Positions 44,774 to 57,100 of a stretch of DNA of 64,000 nt are shown here, one piece after another. The DNA lies in the NCBI RefSeq assembly GCF_016859285.1, contig NC_053403.1, positions 19,993,448 to 20,057,447 on the forward strand, given 5' to 3'. The first letter of the stretch is position 1. Each line of letters starts with the position of its first letter. Position numbers and translations under genes: made by a program. The notes beneath the pieces are model-generated. The model saw nothing but the letters and a program-made list of their open reading frames with translations, was not told the DNA's origin and searched no databases. Source of the stretch: Xiphias gladius (taxonomy: Eukaryota; Chordata; Actinopteri; Istiophoriformes; Xiphiidae).

Positions 44774-46982
44774 ATGAACAGCTTAATTAGATCTACTGCT
44801 TGGTGTCTGCGATCTGGGCCAGTGGGTTGTCTGGCCAGACAAGCAGGCGGACGCGTGTGGTTGGCCTCGGCCCGGCTCCTGTGCGCGGCGGCAGACCTCC
44901 AAAAAGACCTTGGTGAAATCGTGAAGAAGGACAAAGTAGTGGTGTTTATGAAAGGGACGCCGGCACAGCCCATGTGCGGCTTCAGTAACGCCGTGGTTCA
45001 GATCCTCAGGATGCACGGGGTGGACGACTATGCTGCGTACAACGTGTTGGAGGACCAGGACCTCAGACAAGGTCAGTAAACCTAAGTAAACCGTTCATGA
45101 CATGACAGCAACAATTTGCCACCGCTCAATTTGACCTGTTTTACTTCTTACTAAACTTCTTCATAACAGACAGTGGAAGTGGAGACAGTTTCCTTGTAGT
45201 TGTTTTAACCAGTGTGTATGTGTCTATTAGCCTCTGTTAGCTGTCAATCTGGTTTACACTATTCAGACTAATTGTTGTCTCATTCAAACCAACCATACCC
45301 ATCAGGTTTTTATAGACGGCCTTTTCTAGCTAGATTTTGAGATTTCCAAGAGTCAAGTTTTTATCAGTGCTCTGCAGCAGGACCAAAGGGTGTGGTGCTT
45401 TAAGACCAACGTTACACCATTAATATGGACATACGAGGCTTTTGGCTGTTCCAGCAAAACTGGTTATATTTTGTAATGACTGGAATCTTTTATGTTTTAA
45501 ATAATGATAGGAGATATGTAGAGAAACAAGGAAATGTTTCTTGAAGTTACATCAGTGCTGGCCATTAATGAGATCTTGTCAATTGAGGCTAATGTCGCAA
45601 CAGCTTTGTAATGCCAAGTGTTGACATACAGCAACGTGAGAGTGACAAACTGACTCATAATATGTGATTTTTTGTTGTTTTTGTTGTTGATTTGGGGGTT
45701 AATTTGGAGCAGAGAACATTATTTAATTTCTTGTGAAAGAGCAGTACATAAACGTCTCAATACTAGCATTTTACTTATTCAGTTATAGAAACGTTGAAGC
45801 TGAGTATGAGATGAATCTGTAAGGACTACTTCCTCAAAGCCATAAACATAATTAATTGTCCCACTGTACACGGTTGTAGTGCTTCTGAAAGTGTGGATTG
45901 GATTTAAAAGCATTCATTGCAGATATTCCGAAGTGATACATAATAAGACCAGTTTGAGTCTTATTGTGTCCCTTTTATTTTCCCAGGACCTGGGTCCATG
46001 GGGACAGATAAACAGGATGTTAATTGAAAGAGTGACAAAAGCTAAGAATTTCCTGACAGTAAATGTAAATCACCAAATTTTTTAAGTGTAGTGCTGGTAC
46101 TGCTGTCACTACAGCAGTATAAAAGATTAAAAAGCTTTCCACAAATTTATTATTAAAGGGGAACTCCAGTAATTAAGTGTAGTCCTTTCATAAATTTTGG
46201 GGAACTGCACAACTGTTTATACAGGCTTAGTAGTACATGCAACAAGTAAACTGATTTTCATATGTGAAATCCATGGAGTGCTCCTTGAACATCATTGTAT
46301 TATTAACATTTGGGCCTAAAAGTTTTAGAATTCAACCAGCTCTGCACACGTTTAAATGGGTAATCCTACTGTACTCGTTCTTGAAAGGCAACACACTCAG
46401 TCAGCAACATCCATCACAACATAATCTTCTAAATTATATATTGCTATAATAATTTATTTCTAATATAAGTCAAAAGAGAACAACTTTATAAAGGATCACA
46501 CAGGCTACTAATCTAGCCTAATGCTGAGTTTTATAAACACATCCACATTTTATTGTAGCGATATCTTTATCTCTATTTCCTAGGATTTGCAATTGCTGTA
46601 GTTGGAGTTTCTGTTATGTTGGCTATCACTGCCCATGCCAACTAAGTTCTTCAGTTTATAACATACAAACTACTCTTTCTGAGGGGTGAAACCAGAAGCA
46701 TCACTAGTTGCTGTTAAGAGTTCCTCCAGTGATTCTGTTGGCCTTACATCTTATATATTTGTTTTTGTTTATTTCAGACTCTGACACTAATGCCATCTGC
46801 CTTCCGCAGGAGTCAAGGTCTTCTCCAACTGGCCCACGATCCCTCAGGTGTACTTCAATGGCGAGTTTGTGGGAGGATGCGACATCCTGCTCCAGATGCA
46901 CCAGAATGGAGATCTGGTGGAGGAGTTAAAGAAACTGGGTATCCATTCTGCACTGCAGGACACTGAGAAAGAATCCAAGTAG
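44774..46982 (+). CDS. glrx5: Glutaredoxin 5, mitochondrial (monothiol CGFS type)
   Basis: Two coding exons, 44774-45071 and 46810-46982, joined CAA-G|GA-GTC (Gln-Gly-Val), give 156 residues; human has 157. Residues 1-38 are a basic, hydroxylated mitochondrial leader ([20 protein letters not shown]). The thioredoxin-fold domain follows: [20 protein letters not shown] with Cys68 of the CGFS active site, then [20 protein letters not shown], containing the TIPQVF-like cis-Pro segment and the GGCDI glutathione-binding turn. The family holds a [2Fe-2S] cluster with glutathione as a dimer and passes it from the ISCU scaffold to later Fe-S acceptors; loss causes sideroblastic anaemia in fish and human. 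The intron is 1.74 kb and carries repeats. It shares its promoter with prkrip1. Confidence 0.96.
46150..46540. repeat. Interspersed repeat in the glrx5 intron
   Basis: TTAAAGGGGAACTCCAGTAA opens a stretch that I recall from a common short teleost repeat ('aaaggggaactccac...'). The right end is uncertain. No splice or coding signal inside. Confidence 0.45.
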
Positions 46983-47389
46983 AGGACAAGTATAAACTTC
47001 AAACAGCTGACAAAACAGAAGACACATTTATCAGGTTGAATCCCCCACTCAGATGATTACATATGAATCAACTTTTTAAGCAGCCACAGGCAAAATTAAC
47101 TCAGATTGCAGATAAAAGTGACAAGTGTAAGCAATTTTGGTGGCAGAACTGTATCTTCAGTCATTAACATTTACACTTTACAGCGTTCCATACCCATAAA
47201 TAGTTAGGGGTGTGATACAGAGTTTCTATTGCACTGCTTATACTCTGTTCAGGGCCTTTAAGTTTGCACAGATTATGTACCTGACAGGGCAGGACTTAAA
47301 TCTTGGAAGAAAAAAGAGTGGACAATGTCTTCACAGGGATCCAAAATCGGTTTTACCTACAGTAAATCTGCACCACATTTCTCACCTTT
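46983..47389 (+). other. glrx5: glrx5 3' UTR and flank
   Basis: Non-coding sequence after the TAG stop. No canonical AATAAA could be picked with confidence, so the transcript end is not set. Confidence 0.4.
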
Positions 47390-47870
47390 TTTTTTTTTTA
47401 AAGCTGCAATAACATCTTAACACCTCTAGATGATATGGCAAACTAATGAGCATCATAAGCATTCTTTTTGAGCTCTGTTTCAGGCCACATGATGAATGTA
47501 AGTACAATATTCATTCTTTTTCTAGCTCTGTTGTGGTCTCCACTAGATCCTGAGAAAAACATCTGGCTCTTTAGCTGCTAAATGCCCCACTAAGTTCAAC
47601 AGCTAGTTGCTAACTTTGTTGGGATGGTGTTTGGTGCTGGGCAAGTAATTGTAATACAGTGGGTATTAATAGCCTTTTCACTGAAAACTGCTCTCTGCTG
47701 GCCACAATTGTTGCTATGAGAGCTGTTAGCGTGAACCAAAACAGTAAAGTTGCCGGCCAGAAAACCAAAACAATGAATTCAAACATACTATAAAGTTCCT
47801 TAGAGCTGAAGGGAACTGCAGAGTCAGCTTTCTCTGTGGCTTCTACATTCTACATATAATGAGCAACCCC
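47390..47870. repeat. Interspersed teleost repeat
   Basis: TAGCTCTGTTGTGGTCTCCA, CCTGAGAAAAACATCTGGCT, CAACAGCTAGTTGCTAACTT, CTGCTCTCTGCTGGCCACAA and GAACTGCAGAGTCAGCTTTC occur in the order I remember from a very common fish element (non-autonomous, hundreds of bases). Coding content absent. Confidence 0.65.
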
Positions 47871-49565
47871 TTTCACATTACGCAGACTTTTGATTCATTG
47901 TTATTATAAAAATATTGATTATAGCAACTTTAATATTTCCTTATCACTTAACATAGAGAGGAAAAATTTAGATTTTTGCCCTCTAGTTGCTATCTTATTT
48001 CCATTCACAAAATTCTCATTTTTATCCTAAAAGATGTTATAAATAACAAAATATTAAAAATCCAAATCACCATAGTTGTTGGAATTAAAGGCATTTTGGG
48101 ATAAATACAGCAATGATTGTCCAACTGTAACCCCACTGTTGGAGAAACCATTTCACATCGAGGACTTCTACTGCCTAAGAGAGAGTGTCAGGTTCCCTAC
48201 CCATGCTTTAATGCGTTTAAACAAGAACGTTAGTAACCTCCATCATCCTGCCCTTTAAAATCCCTGCTACCCCTATTGTCCACCCATTTTCTCAAGCCAC
48301 AGTCAGGTCAAGACCAAAGGACCCTCAGGGTGCACAAAGACTAAATAAAGATCTTAAAGCACTGCTTGGGCCACACCAGGAAAAGATGTCATCACAACAG
48401 AAACCTTTGAAATGCACTGCCTGTACATACAGTATACTAAAAGGGCGAACAAAGAGGGGACAATACTGTTATTTCCAGATGTTCCTATGGGTTCATAATA
48501 ATATAAAGATAATTTTAATGTAAACGCTGTCCAATTACACCAGATATTAATTTGCTATTTTAGTGAAGGTAACTACAGACATGGAAGCACCTCACTGACC
48601 TTATTACACACATCCACTGTCAAAATAGCTTTGATGGAACCAGCTACATTATCCCCTATTTGTTTGTCCTGCCAGGAACCGCATACAAAATAATTCCCGT
48701 TTTAATGTCTACACCCGCTGAAACGCAACAAACATAACATGACACCTTTTCTCTTTTTCATGAAGATGACTGATTTACAGCACGTATGGACACATAGGAA
48801 CAGTTATATTTAAAGTTTGTTGAATATGTTCAAGTCTGGTATCTGTCACTGAAGGAAAAGGACTTTTTTTTTTTTTTTTTTTTTTTTGCAGGGGTGTAGA
48901 GTGTTTTTGTTTTGAGATTTCTTATGAGCCTAAAAACACCAGATCTTTATCAGTGCTACAGTAGATGTTCCTCCGGGTGCACACAGTTGTATTAAAGCAA
49001 TGGTCATGTAGTACACTGTAAGATATTGTACATTGAAAGCTTATTATTAAATGTATTTTAGCTAGTTGTATACCCTGCACCCATTAAATATTTTGTTTCA
49101 CAAATAACAAGCAACCTGGATTTTTTTTATTAATTACCTCTAACACACAGGGACATAGAGTAATTTGCTCAGTCCTGTGTGGTGTAGGATCAATTCTGAG
49201 ATTTTCCACACATTTTATTTTGGGTCAAAGCAGAAAAAAACGTATTAGGTAATGAAGAAGGCACAGTTGCTGTGCTTTTTTTTTTTTTTTTGATGATGTG
49301 CACCATCAGCTGTTGCATTAAATCTCTATCTGCTCTCAGTGAATAGAGGCCAAGCAACTCAGGCAAACAACCATTAAGATTTTTTTTCTACCACATGTAA
49401 TTATCCAGATACGCATACTAAGTTCAGCATGTCTTCATTCTTCATACGTATGGCTACATACAGTATGTAGCCATGTATTCAGATGGCTTGTTATGTCTGA
49501 ACAACAGTCCATGACACCAATAAAAACAAAAAAACAAAAAAAACAAAAACTAGACTATCTTGCAA
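47871..49565. other. Intergenic, no gene seen
   Basis: AT-rich with homopolymer tracts: poly(T) at about 48867-48889 and 49278-49292, and an A-rich CAAAAAAAC stretch at about 49525-49548. A frame of 60 codons at 48076-48258 (SNDCPTVTPLLEKPFHIEDF) is short and unsupported. Confidence 0.35.
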
Positions 49566-49569
49566 TGAG

Positions 49570-49925
49570 ATCACACCAGCCGTGACGCCCATCAACCCTT
49601 TGATCCTTTCCGACCCATGAATACTCAGTAGTCATGAACTCAGTACTCACATGAGCACTCAGTACTCATGGGTCGGACCACACCCATCTTCGATCTTGGC
49701 CTTTATTTTGATCTCAACTACACACCTGTAAAGTTTCCTGATTGTATCTTGTACCATAGTGACGCTATGGTGGTGAAAAAATATAAAGACATATAAAGAC
49801 AGACATATAAACACCTGCAAAATTACTCAAATCGCCTCTGTGGTAGTTCTCCCTACAATTGGTGTCTCCAGGACCACATTTTACCATGATCACACACACA
49901 TTCAAAAGGTGAAAACAACTAGCCA
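49570..49925. repeat. Interspersed repeat with near-perfect inverted arms
   Basis: TCCGACCCATGAATACT (49609-49625) and AGTACTCATGGGTCGGA (49661-49677) pair at 16 of 17 positions around a 35-base loop that itself contains two CTCAGTACTCA-type words. The flanks (CGTGACGCCCATCAACCCTT; TTGATCTCAACTACACACCT; GTGACGCTATGGTGGTG) recall a dispersed fish repeat. No coding content. Confidence 0.6.
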
Positions 49926-50214
49926 CGCTGTTGCGGCTGGTAAAAATCAACTAATGATCATATAAGACAAGCTAACCTTCATTTCTGAAAGCTGGAATCA
50001 GAAAATGGCATTTTTGCTTGAAAAATGTTCAACAATTAATTTTCAGTGATGTTGCCAACTAAATTTTTATCAATTGGTTGAACAATCAACTAAATGTTTC
50101 AGCTCTAAATATGACTATTAATCTATAGTAATGTATATTTCCTAGCTAATTGACTGCATGTGGTCGAGGTATAAAAATGCAGACCATTGTTTTCAGATAC
50201 TAAGCCAAGGTATA

Positions 50215-50485
50215 ATTCTAATTTAAAATCTCCAAATACCTTGCATAGGACTCATTGGTTATCACACCATATGCCAAACTACCAACCCTAGAACCTCCAT
50301 CCACAAGCAGTTTGATAGCCCCTTTCACAGCAGACATTTTGACCTGTCATAGCAGGAAAGGCGCAGGTTTTACTATTAACATTACGAATGTATTCAAGCT
50401 TCTCAGTAAGTCATGACATGAACCATAATTCATTTTATTATTTACACCTGTGCTTTTCCTGCTATGACATGTCAAAATGTCCTCT
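50215..50485. repeat. Hairpin-type interspersed element (MITE-like)
   Basis: The arms AGACATTTTGACCTGTCATA (from 50332) and its counterpart CTATGACATGTCAAAATGTC (ending about 50481) pair over about 36 bases with three or so mismatches around a loop of about 80 bases. The phrase TATGCCAAACTACCAACCCT then AGAACCTCCATCC to the left belongs to the same fish repeat as I recall it. Non-coding. Confidence 0.65.
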
Positions 50486-51139
50486 CTGAAAAAGACCCAA
50501 TTATGACTTTTTCCGTAGTGGTGCACAGGATTAGAACAGTTTTGAAAAGTACAAACTGAATAAATTTCATTCAAATACAGCTAGGAACATTTTGTAACCA
50601 ATTAAAAGCACTACCATTAGATCTTGATCACAACCTAATTTGAGATCTGGATTTAACTTGTAATGCAGAGATTACAAATACCATTTTAGATACTAAAGTG
50701 GTTTTATGGGAAATACAAATGACATTTAGTAGTGCTAACCCAGAGAAACTTATAGTACATGTTTCTGTTGCTTTTCTTCTTAATTCCTCCTTTGGAAAAC
50801 CTAAGATCATGACTGATCTCTGCATTTTCATTTGTATGTTTTACAAGATTTCAGTTTCATTAGTGATGAGATTGCAGTGATAAAAGACTCACTGTGCTGA
50901 TAAGCATTTTTTGAAAAATCTTTTAATACAAAATACAATTTTACAAAATATAACTAGACTTTCCAATAAAACGATCAGAAAATGTTACAGAGTTAAATAT
51001 GACTGAGTTGGGGACAGTTGAGTTCACAGCTCTTTACCTTGTCCCATCCTCTTTCATGTTGTTTCTGTTGCTGTCAACAGTCCAATAAAGCAGGAAAAGA
51101 ACAAGAACAAACAAAAGGAAGGCATGAAGAGGATTCAGG
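50486..51139 (-). other. ints9: ints9 3' flank and 3' UTR
   Basis: Sequence after the ints9 stop on the minus strand. An ATTAAA-type poly(A) signal (plus TTTAAT, about 50921) would give a 3' UTR of about 230 bases. Open frames on both strands at 50628-50880 mirror each other and are not supported. Confidence 0.4.
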
Positions 51140-54100
51140 TCAGAGTTTCTGCAGGAAACGGAGCACAAGATCTCTCAGTGTGGTACGAAGTGGCTCATTG
51201 TTGTCACAGACGATGTGTGTCCCATCCTCCTCCAGCTGAATCAATGTGTCCTCTGCCTGTAGGTGCAGGATGTGTCCATCTGCTGTCTCCTCCACTTTCA
51301 CCTCTGTGATTCCATGCTGCAAATGAGGGGATAAACACACAATTAACTTTTCATACATGATGTTTTATTCTTGTAATTTAGTGTAAAAGAATGCCAACAC
51401 AGGTGTTTGAATAAATTAATTGAGATGGAACTAAACTTAAAATGCCTGTCTAAATTTTATAGTTGTGTCAAGCAAGATCCAATTGAAGATAGATATTATT
51501 TTCTACTCAAACTGAAAAAGCTGATGGAAAAGTAAAAGTAGTGGGCAATAATAAAATCTGATGTTATAGCTATTGCATAAACATACTTATACATTTAATT
51601 AAATAAAAAATGTCTTAGATTTTTTTCTTCAAATCTGCTGTGGTAAAATCCCTCTGCTGTAAAATAAGTACTAATCCCATCAATGTTATGCCATTAGGAG
51701 ACTGTAATATTAGATGAGAGAATATTAATGGCTCCAATGGGAATACTAAAGCTACAGGACATGTCAGCCATTGACAATAAGGCAAATAAAACAAATTAAC
51801 TGTAATTTCTGTTAAAAACATCAACATTATAAAAACATTAGTTCCCACTGATGTCCACAGATTACACCTTTTGTAATGTGACCAAAAAAGCTTCCAGGGG
51901 CACAGCTCCACTCAGCAGGGGTTTGGGGGCCAGCGCCACTGGCTCCTCCATAACTCGCTTTCTCTTCTTGCTGGGGGGCACTGGAGGGGGTTTGGGCATC
52001 GACTGGCAGTGCAACATGAAAGAAAAATGTCAGTTGACTGCAGAGAGATTACACATCTTGAACCATTTAAATAGATATTTTGAGGTGCAAATTCATAAGA
52101 CAGACAGACTCACCTGTAGTGTGTGTTTGTTGTCCTTGGAGTGTAGCAGTGCAGACACAGTTGCCACGGAGATGCCAGGTTTAATCTCAGAGGGCACCAG
52201 GGAGTTGGCCAGCTAGGAACAGGAGAATCAGATCTTTAGACATGAAAATTACCCACCTGCTTTCTGACAGGAGTTTGAATATTTCCATAATGTATTTAAA
52301 TCTTTATTTCTGACAGCTTTGTATCCACCATATGACATTGTTTCCCGCAAAAATTAGCAAATTTAAATATGCACTCACCATCTGTTTCTGAAGGTGCTGA
52401 TTTTATCTTTTATTCAACACTGTCGACTGACTGCATTAAACCTATTTAACGTGACAAGTTGAAGAATAAGTTCATACGAGTTACTGCTGTGAGTTAACTC
52501 ACCTCTGGCAGTATGTAGACACGTTCATAGCGGCGTCTGAAGGGCAGGTTGAGTACAGAGCAGCGTCTGTAGGGCACAGGAGGAGGCTGAAGCTCCAGCA
52601 TCAGATCAGAGCGGTGGGACTGGGTGAGTGGAGGCTGGGTGTACTGCTCTGGACACACCACATGGAGGGGCTGCAGGAGGGAAAGAAGGTGGACAGTGAT
52701 CAACTCCTGTTACCTATACTGAAAGGGTCTTAAAAAGATTGACAGACTAAAGTAGCTTTTTTTTTGTCTGTAACAAAAGCTTAACAGGTTTACTCACTAG
52801 CTTTGGAGCTTTACTTCCATGCTCAAATTTGTTTCACCCTCTTTAGACTGTTGAAACCATGATCAGCTCAGTTATATGGGGTAGGTGTGTAGGAAAGCCT
52901 CCCAGCATGCACCAGGAATTGTTTTTGCATTATGTTCTAGAATGTGTCCACTGTTTCCACACTTAATGATTTTTATACAACTAATTCTAACAACTAAATG
53001 CCGTTAGATTGTGTGTGAAGTGTATACAATTGATGAGGGTCTCCACAACATAAGTGCACATAGAACTGTTGTTGATTATATGCAGTGTTTGCTATGAGGT
53101 CATCCTCTAATCCTGTTCTTCATACTTGAGAACTCTAGTCTCTAGTATCACTGGATGGATTTTATTTTTATCAATTAATTTCATTAATTGATTTGTTCAT
53201 GAATTTATCATACTGGTTAAATTTTGAATGTTGATGATTTTCTATACGGATAATAATTAAGTTGTTTGAGCCTTTAAACTTATAGTCTGGAGGATTTCTT
53301 AATGTTCAGACTGTTTGCAGAAAATAAAAGAAAATGAATTACACTGAGTAATGAAAGTTTTTGTAAGTACTCAATACAAGAATGATACTATAAAAGGTGA
53401 TATGACATTCACTTGGACTCACACATTAATTGGATCTGTCCATTTGCTACTGCAGCACATCAGTACTGTTGAGTATTCTCCTGCTCTGCTCTGCTGATCT
53501 AATACTGTTCTGTTGTTTTGTTTTTGAATCGCTTGTTAGCTTGTAAATTGTTTTCCATTTTTCTGTTTCACCCACAGGATTGTTTCTGACTCAGTCATTA
53601 TTTGCTTGTTGCACAACTCTCCTCTTACCAGTGTTGTATGTAAAAACAACCCATGAGGGCAGCCATTTCTGAGCTAGACAATCATGGTGTTTTTCCAGTC
53701 ATTTTAATCTATTTGCCAATTCTCAAACTCATCTTTCAAAGGAGAATCCCTCTATAAATTCCATTATAATATCAATTCATGTCAGTGCAATCCGTTTAGT
53801 ACTTACTTCTGCTTATTTCTCTTACAACCCCCTGTGATCGGTAGAGAAAAAGTGCTAACAGTACATTTACCATATTTGTGAATGGGATGGTAACATGACA
53901 GCTTGGTGTTAACAGTATACCTGGACTTCCTTTAGCAGCTTTGATACTTGGTGGAAGTTGAGCCGTGTGTCAATGGGACAGTAAACACACTTCATAGCAA
54001 GCGGCTGGTAGGGAGCCAGGGCATCAAGGTAGGAGAAGTCAGGCTCTGGTGACAAGAAAAAAAAAAGTCACAGAGGCTTTTAGCAGCAACATGTTGCTTT

Positions 54101-57100
54101 ATAATTACAAGATGACATCTACTCATTCAAGTCTAGTTTATGACACAGCAGTGTTTGTAAGACAGCTGTAGCTACCAGTAAAGATGATGGTGTTGAGGCT
54201 GGATTTGCCCCACAGCTCCATGAAGTGAACCACGTCCCCGAAGCGCAGAGAGGGATGACCTGTGAAAATCACACATGGCTGACGGAATTCACTGCTGAAG
54301 TCTCCGTGAATACTGGGGTAGTGCTTCAGCTTGTTGGTTTGGATCAGCTGAAACATCAACAAAACACGAATTACAAGATGGATAGTTTGTTTAAAGACAC
54401 TGGAAAAAAATTACTTAAATGTCTGTAACAACGAGCCACTTTAAAAAAAAATTAAATTACTATTCTCATACCGATGTCCTGTTTTAACACAGTATTTGAC
54501 TGGTTCAAAGAGTTTTGCTAATGTAGAATACTATCTCCAAGTAAAGACTGATTAACATAAAATTTAAATGAAAATGTACTATCTGAAAATATGTGTTAAA
54601 CAATTTACAATCCACATTAGTATTGCAATAGATTTTGAAATTGAAAGAAGATTTTGCATCTCTGTGTATTGCGTTTATAGTTAACATTGTAATGTTGTTC
54701 TGATGTCAGATAACTGCATATGATCTGAGAAACCTTCTCCAAGCTTTTACTGTGACCTGCAGGGTAATGTTACTGTTCATTTACTAGCAGAAAATCAGGA
54801 TTTCCAAAAATCCAATTTCTCTGAAATGCAGCACTGGTCTTCACTGATTAGAGACAGCAGCAGGACTCACCTCTGCATGAGGGAACGGAGGCTCTGGAAG
54901 ATAAACCTTTGTTTGCTTGTTGTGACAAAGCCTGAAATGAAAAAAAAAAAAAATAATAATAATAATAATAACCATAATCAATTCATCCAAGAATGATCCT
55001 GTGGAGAAATCCACAGGTGGTTGAGATCAAATACTCTAACACGTGATCCTAATCCACAACAGCTTCAGAAAAGCAAAATAAGTCTAACCAGCATCTATGT
55101 GAAAAGGTTTTTGTCTGTATTTAAATATAACATTAAGATCATGTGAAAATTCATCGGCTTCACAGAAACAACAATATGCTGCAATGTACATTATGCAATG
55201 CACACAATGAATAACGGAATCAGTATTGCTGCAGTGAACATAAGTAGTTCTTTGACTTCACCAGCAATACTGGCTTTTCCGGCGTTGTTTTGATTAAAAT
55301 CACTGGCAAAAATCAAGTCCTCTAGAGCAACAGTCTCAACAGAAGCACTAGGAATTCTAGTTAGAAAATCATTGACTCACAGGCACTGATGGTTTGCTTC
55401 CCCAAAAAGTACAGTACAATTAAGACATCTACAGGAAAGTATTGTGCATACTGGGGAAAGCAAATGATGTGAAATATTATAAACGGAGTAAATTCCTATT
55501 CTGAATGATGCTGTACCCAAGCTGTATTTACTAAGTTATATTTCAGAGAATGATTTCACATAAGTTTTGCTAGAGAAGGGAAAACCAACACAGACATACT
55601 GTTTATCTGTAACTGAGTTTTGAATTTGTATCCATCATCATAATATTTGGCAGATTTTTAGAATAAGTACATTTTGATAAACAACTGCTCACCACTCAGC
55701 AAAGATCTGAGAGAACTCCAGCGAGCTATTGGCGACGGGTGATATGAAGTAGAAAGGTGTGGTCCCCAGGCTGGCGCTCTCAATGAACTGATAGAGACAC
55801 TCCAGCAGGTCGTATATCACTCCTGAGGAGTAACATGGCACCAGCACATTGCCTCCCGCACGAATGGTCATGGCTACAGGTGAAGGCAAATCATAAATTT
55901 TAACATTAAACTATGACTACACAACTTGCCTTTACCCCATTAATTAAATAATGTTTAAGGGGTCTAGGATACTTTGACTATAAAGTATTTATCATTTATT
56001 TACACTTGCCTGCATCAAAAATATTAGACATTTCAAAGTTCTATTACAACAGAGATTTAACAATATGAAATGTATCCTCTTAGTGAACTGACTTAATCAA
56101 TCCAGTACATTTGAACCTACCTAAGTTACTGCAGAATTCTCCCAGCATGCCATCTGGGTTGGCAGTGGGCATCTGGGTGAGGCCTGTCAGAATAAGAACA
56201 TCACTGTTTTTCAGGGAGCTTTGGTCCATCGGCTGGGAGAAGAGAAGAGGAGACACTTTAAATTATGACCACACCTGTGAAAGAGTAGCTTTGTAAACTA
56301 AACTATCCAATAAGATTATCATAGTTCAAGACACATGTCATCTCAGGCCCTCTCAGCTTTCTCTGAAAAAACACTCCCAGAGATTACCTACCAAACCTGA
56401 CTAGAGCCAAGAATTGGAAATTTCCAATTTATTCAGTTTGAAATTTATTTTCTATATTGCGACCCCAAAATGAAGTGAATGAGTGAGTGATTTCAGACAG
56501 CCAAATACTATCTAAATTATCTAAAAATATCTAAATTACTGACAACAATCCAGTAAATATATCAAAAATTATCTCAAAATACTGAATATGAGCAGAGAGG
56601 GAGTTCATAAAATAATTACTGACAAAAACTGATGATTAAAAACTGAAACACATGAGGACGGTTTGATTATCTTTCCAATCTTTCCACTGGAGATCAATTA
56701 AAGATCTGGCATGATTATTTAAATGCAATTTACATATATGAAACATCTGATTGCATCCATTTGACTCTATTGTCACCTAAAGACGGGTGAAACATTAGTA
56801 TAACTTTGTTTTTCATTACAGGTCTTCCATAAACCCCATTTGTAATTTCATCTACCATTAGGCCCATTGACCTACCTGTGGATGTGTAGTGAGGAGGGAT
56901 GAACCTGACACATAGGAAACTTTCTCATGATGAGACTGAATAATCCAGTTAGAGCTGCCTAATGAGTAGCCAGAACTTAAAGGGGAGATCTGTACAGCCC
57001 CAAACAGCTCCTGGAGAAAGACAACTTATCACTATGAGAACACAAAAATATAGAAAAACAGAACGTTGACAGATCTAGCCATTTTGGTAATATAAACAAG

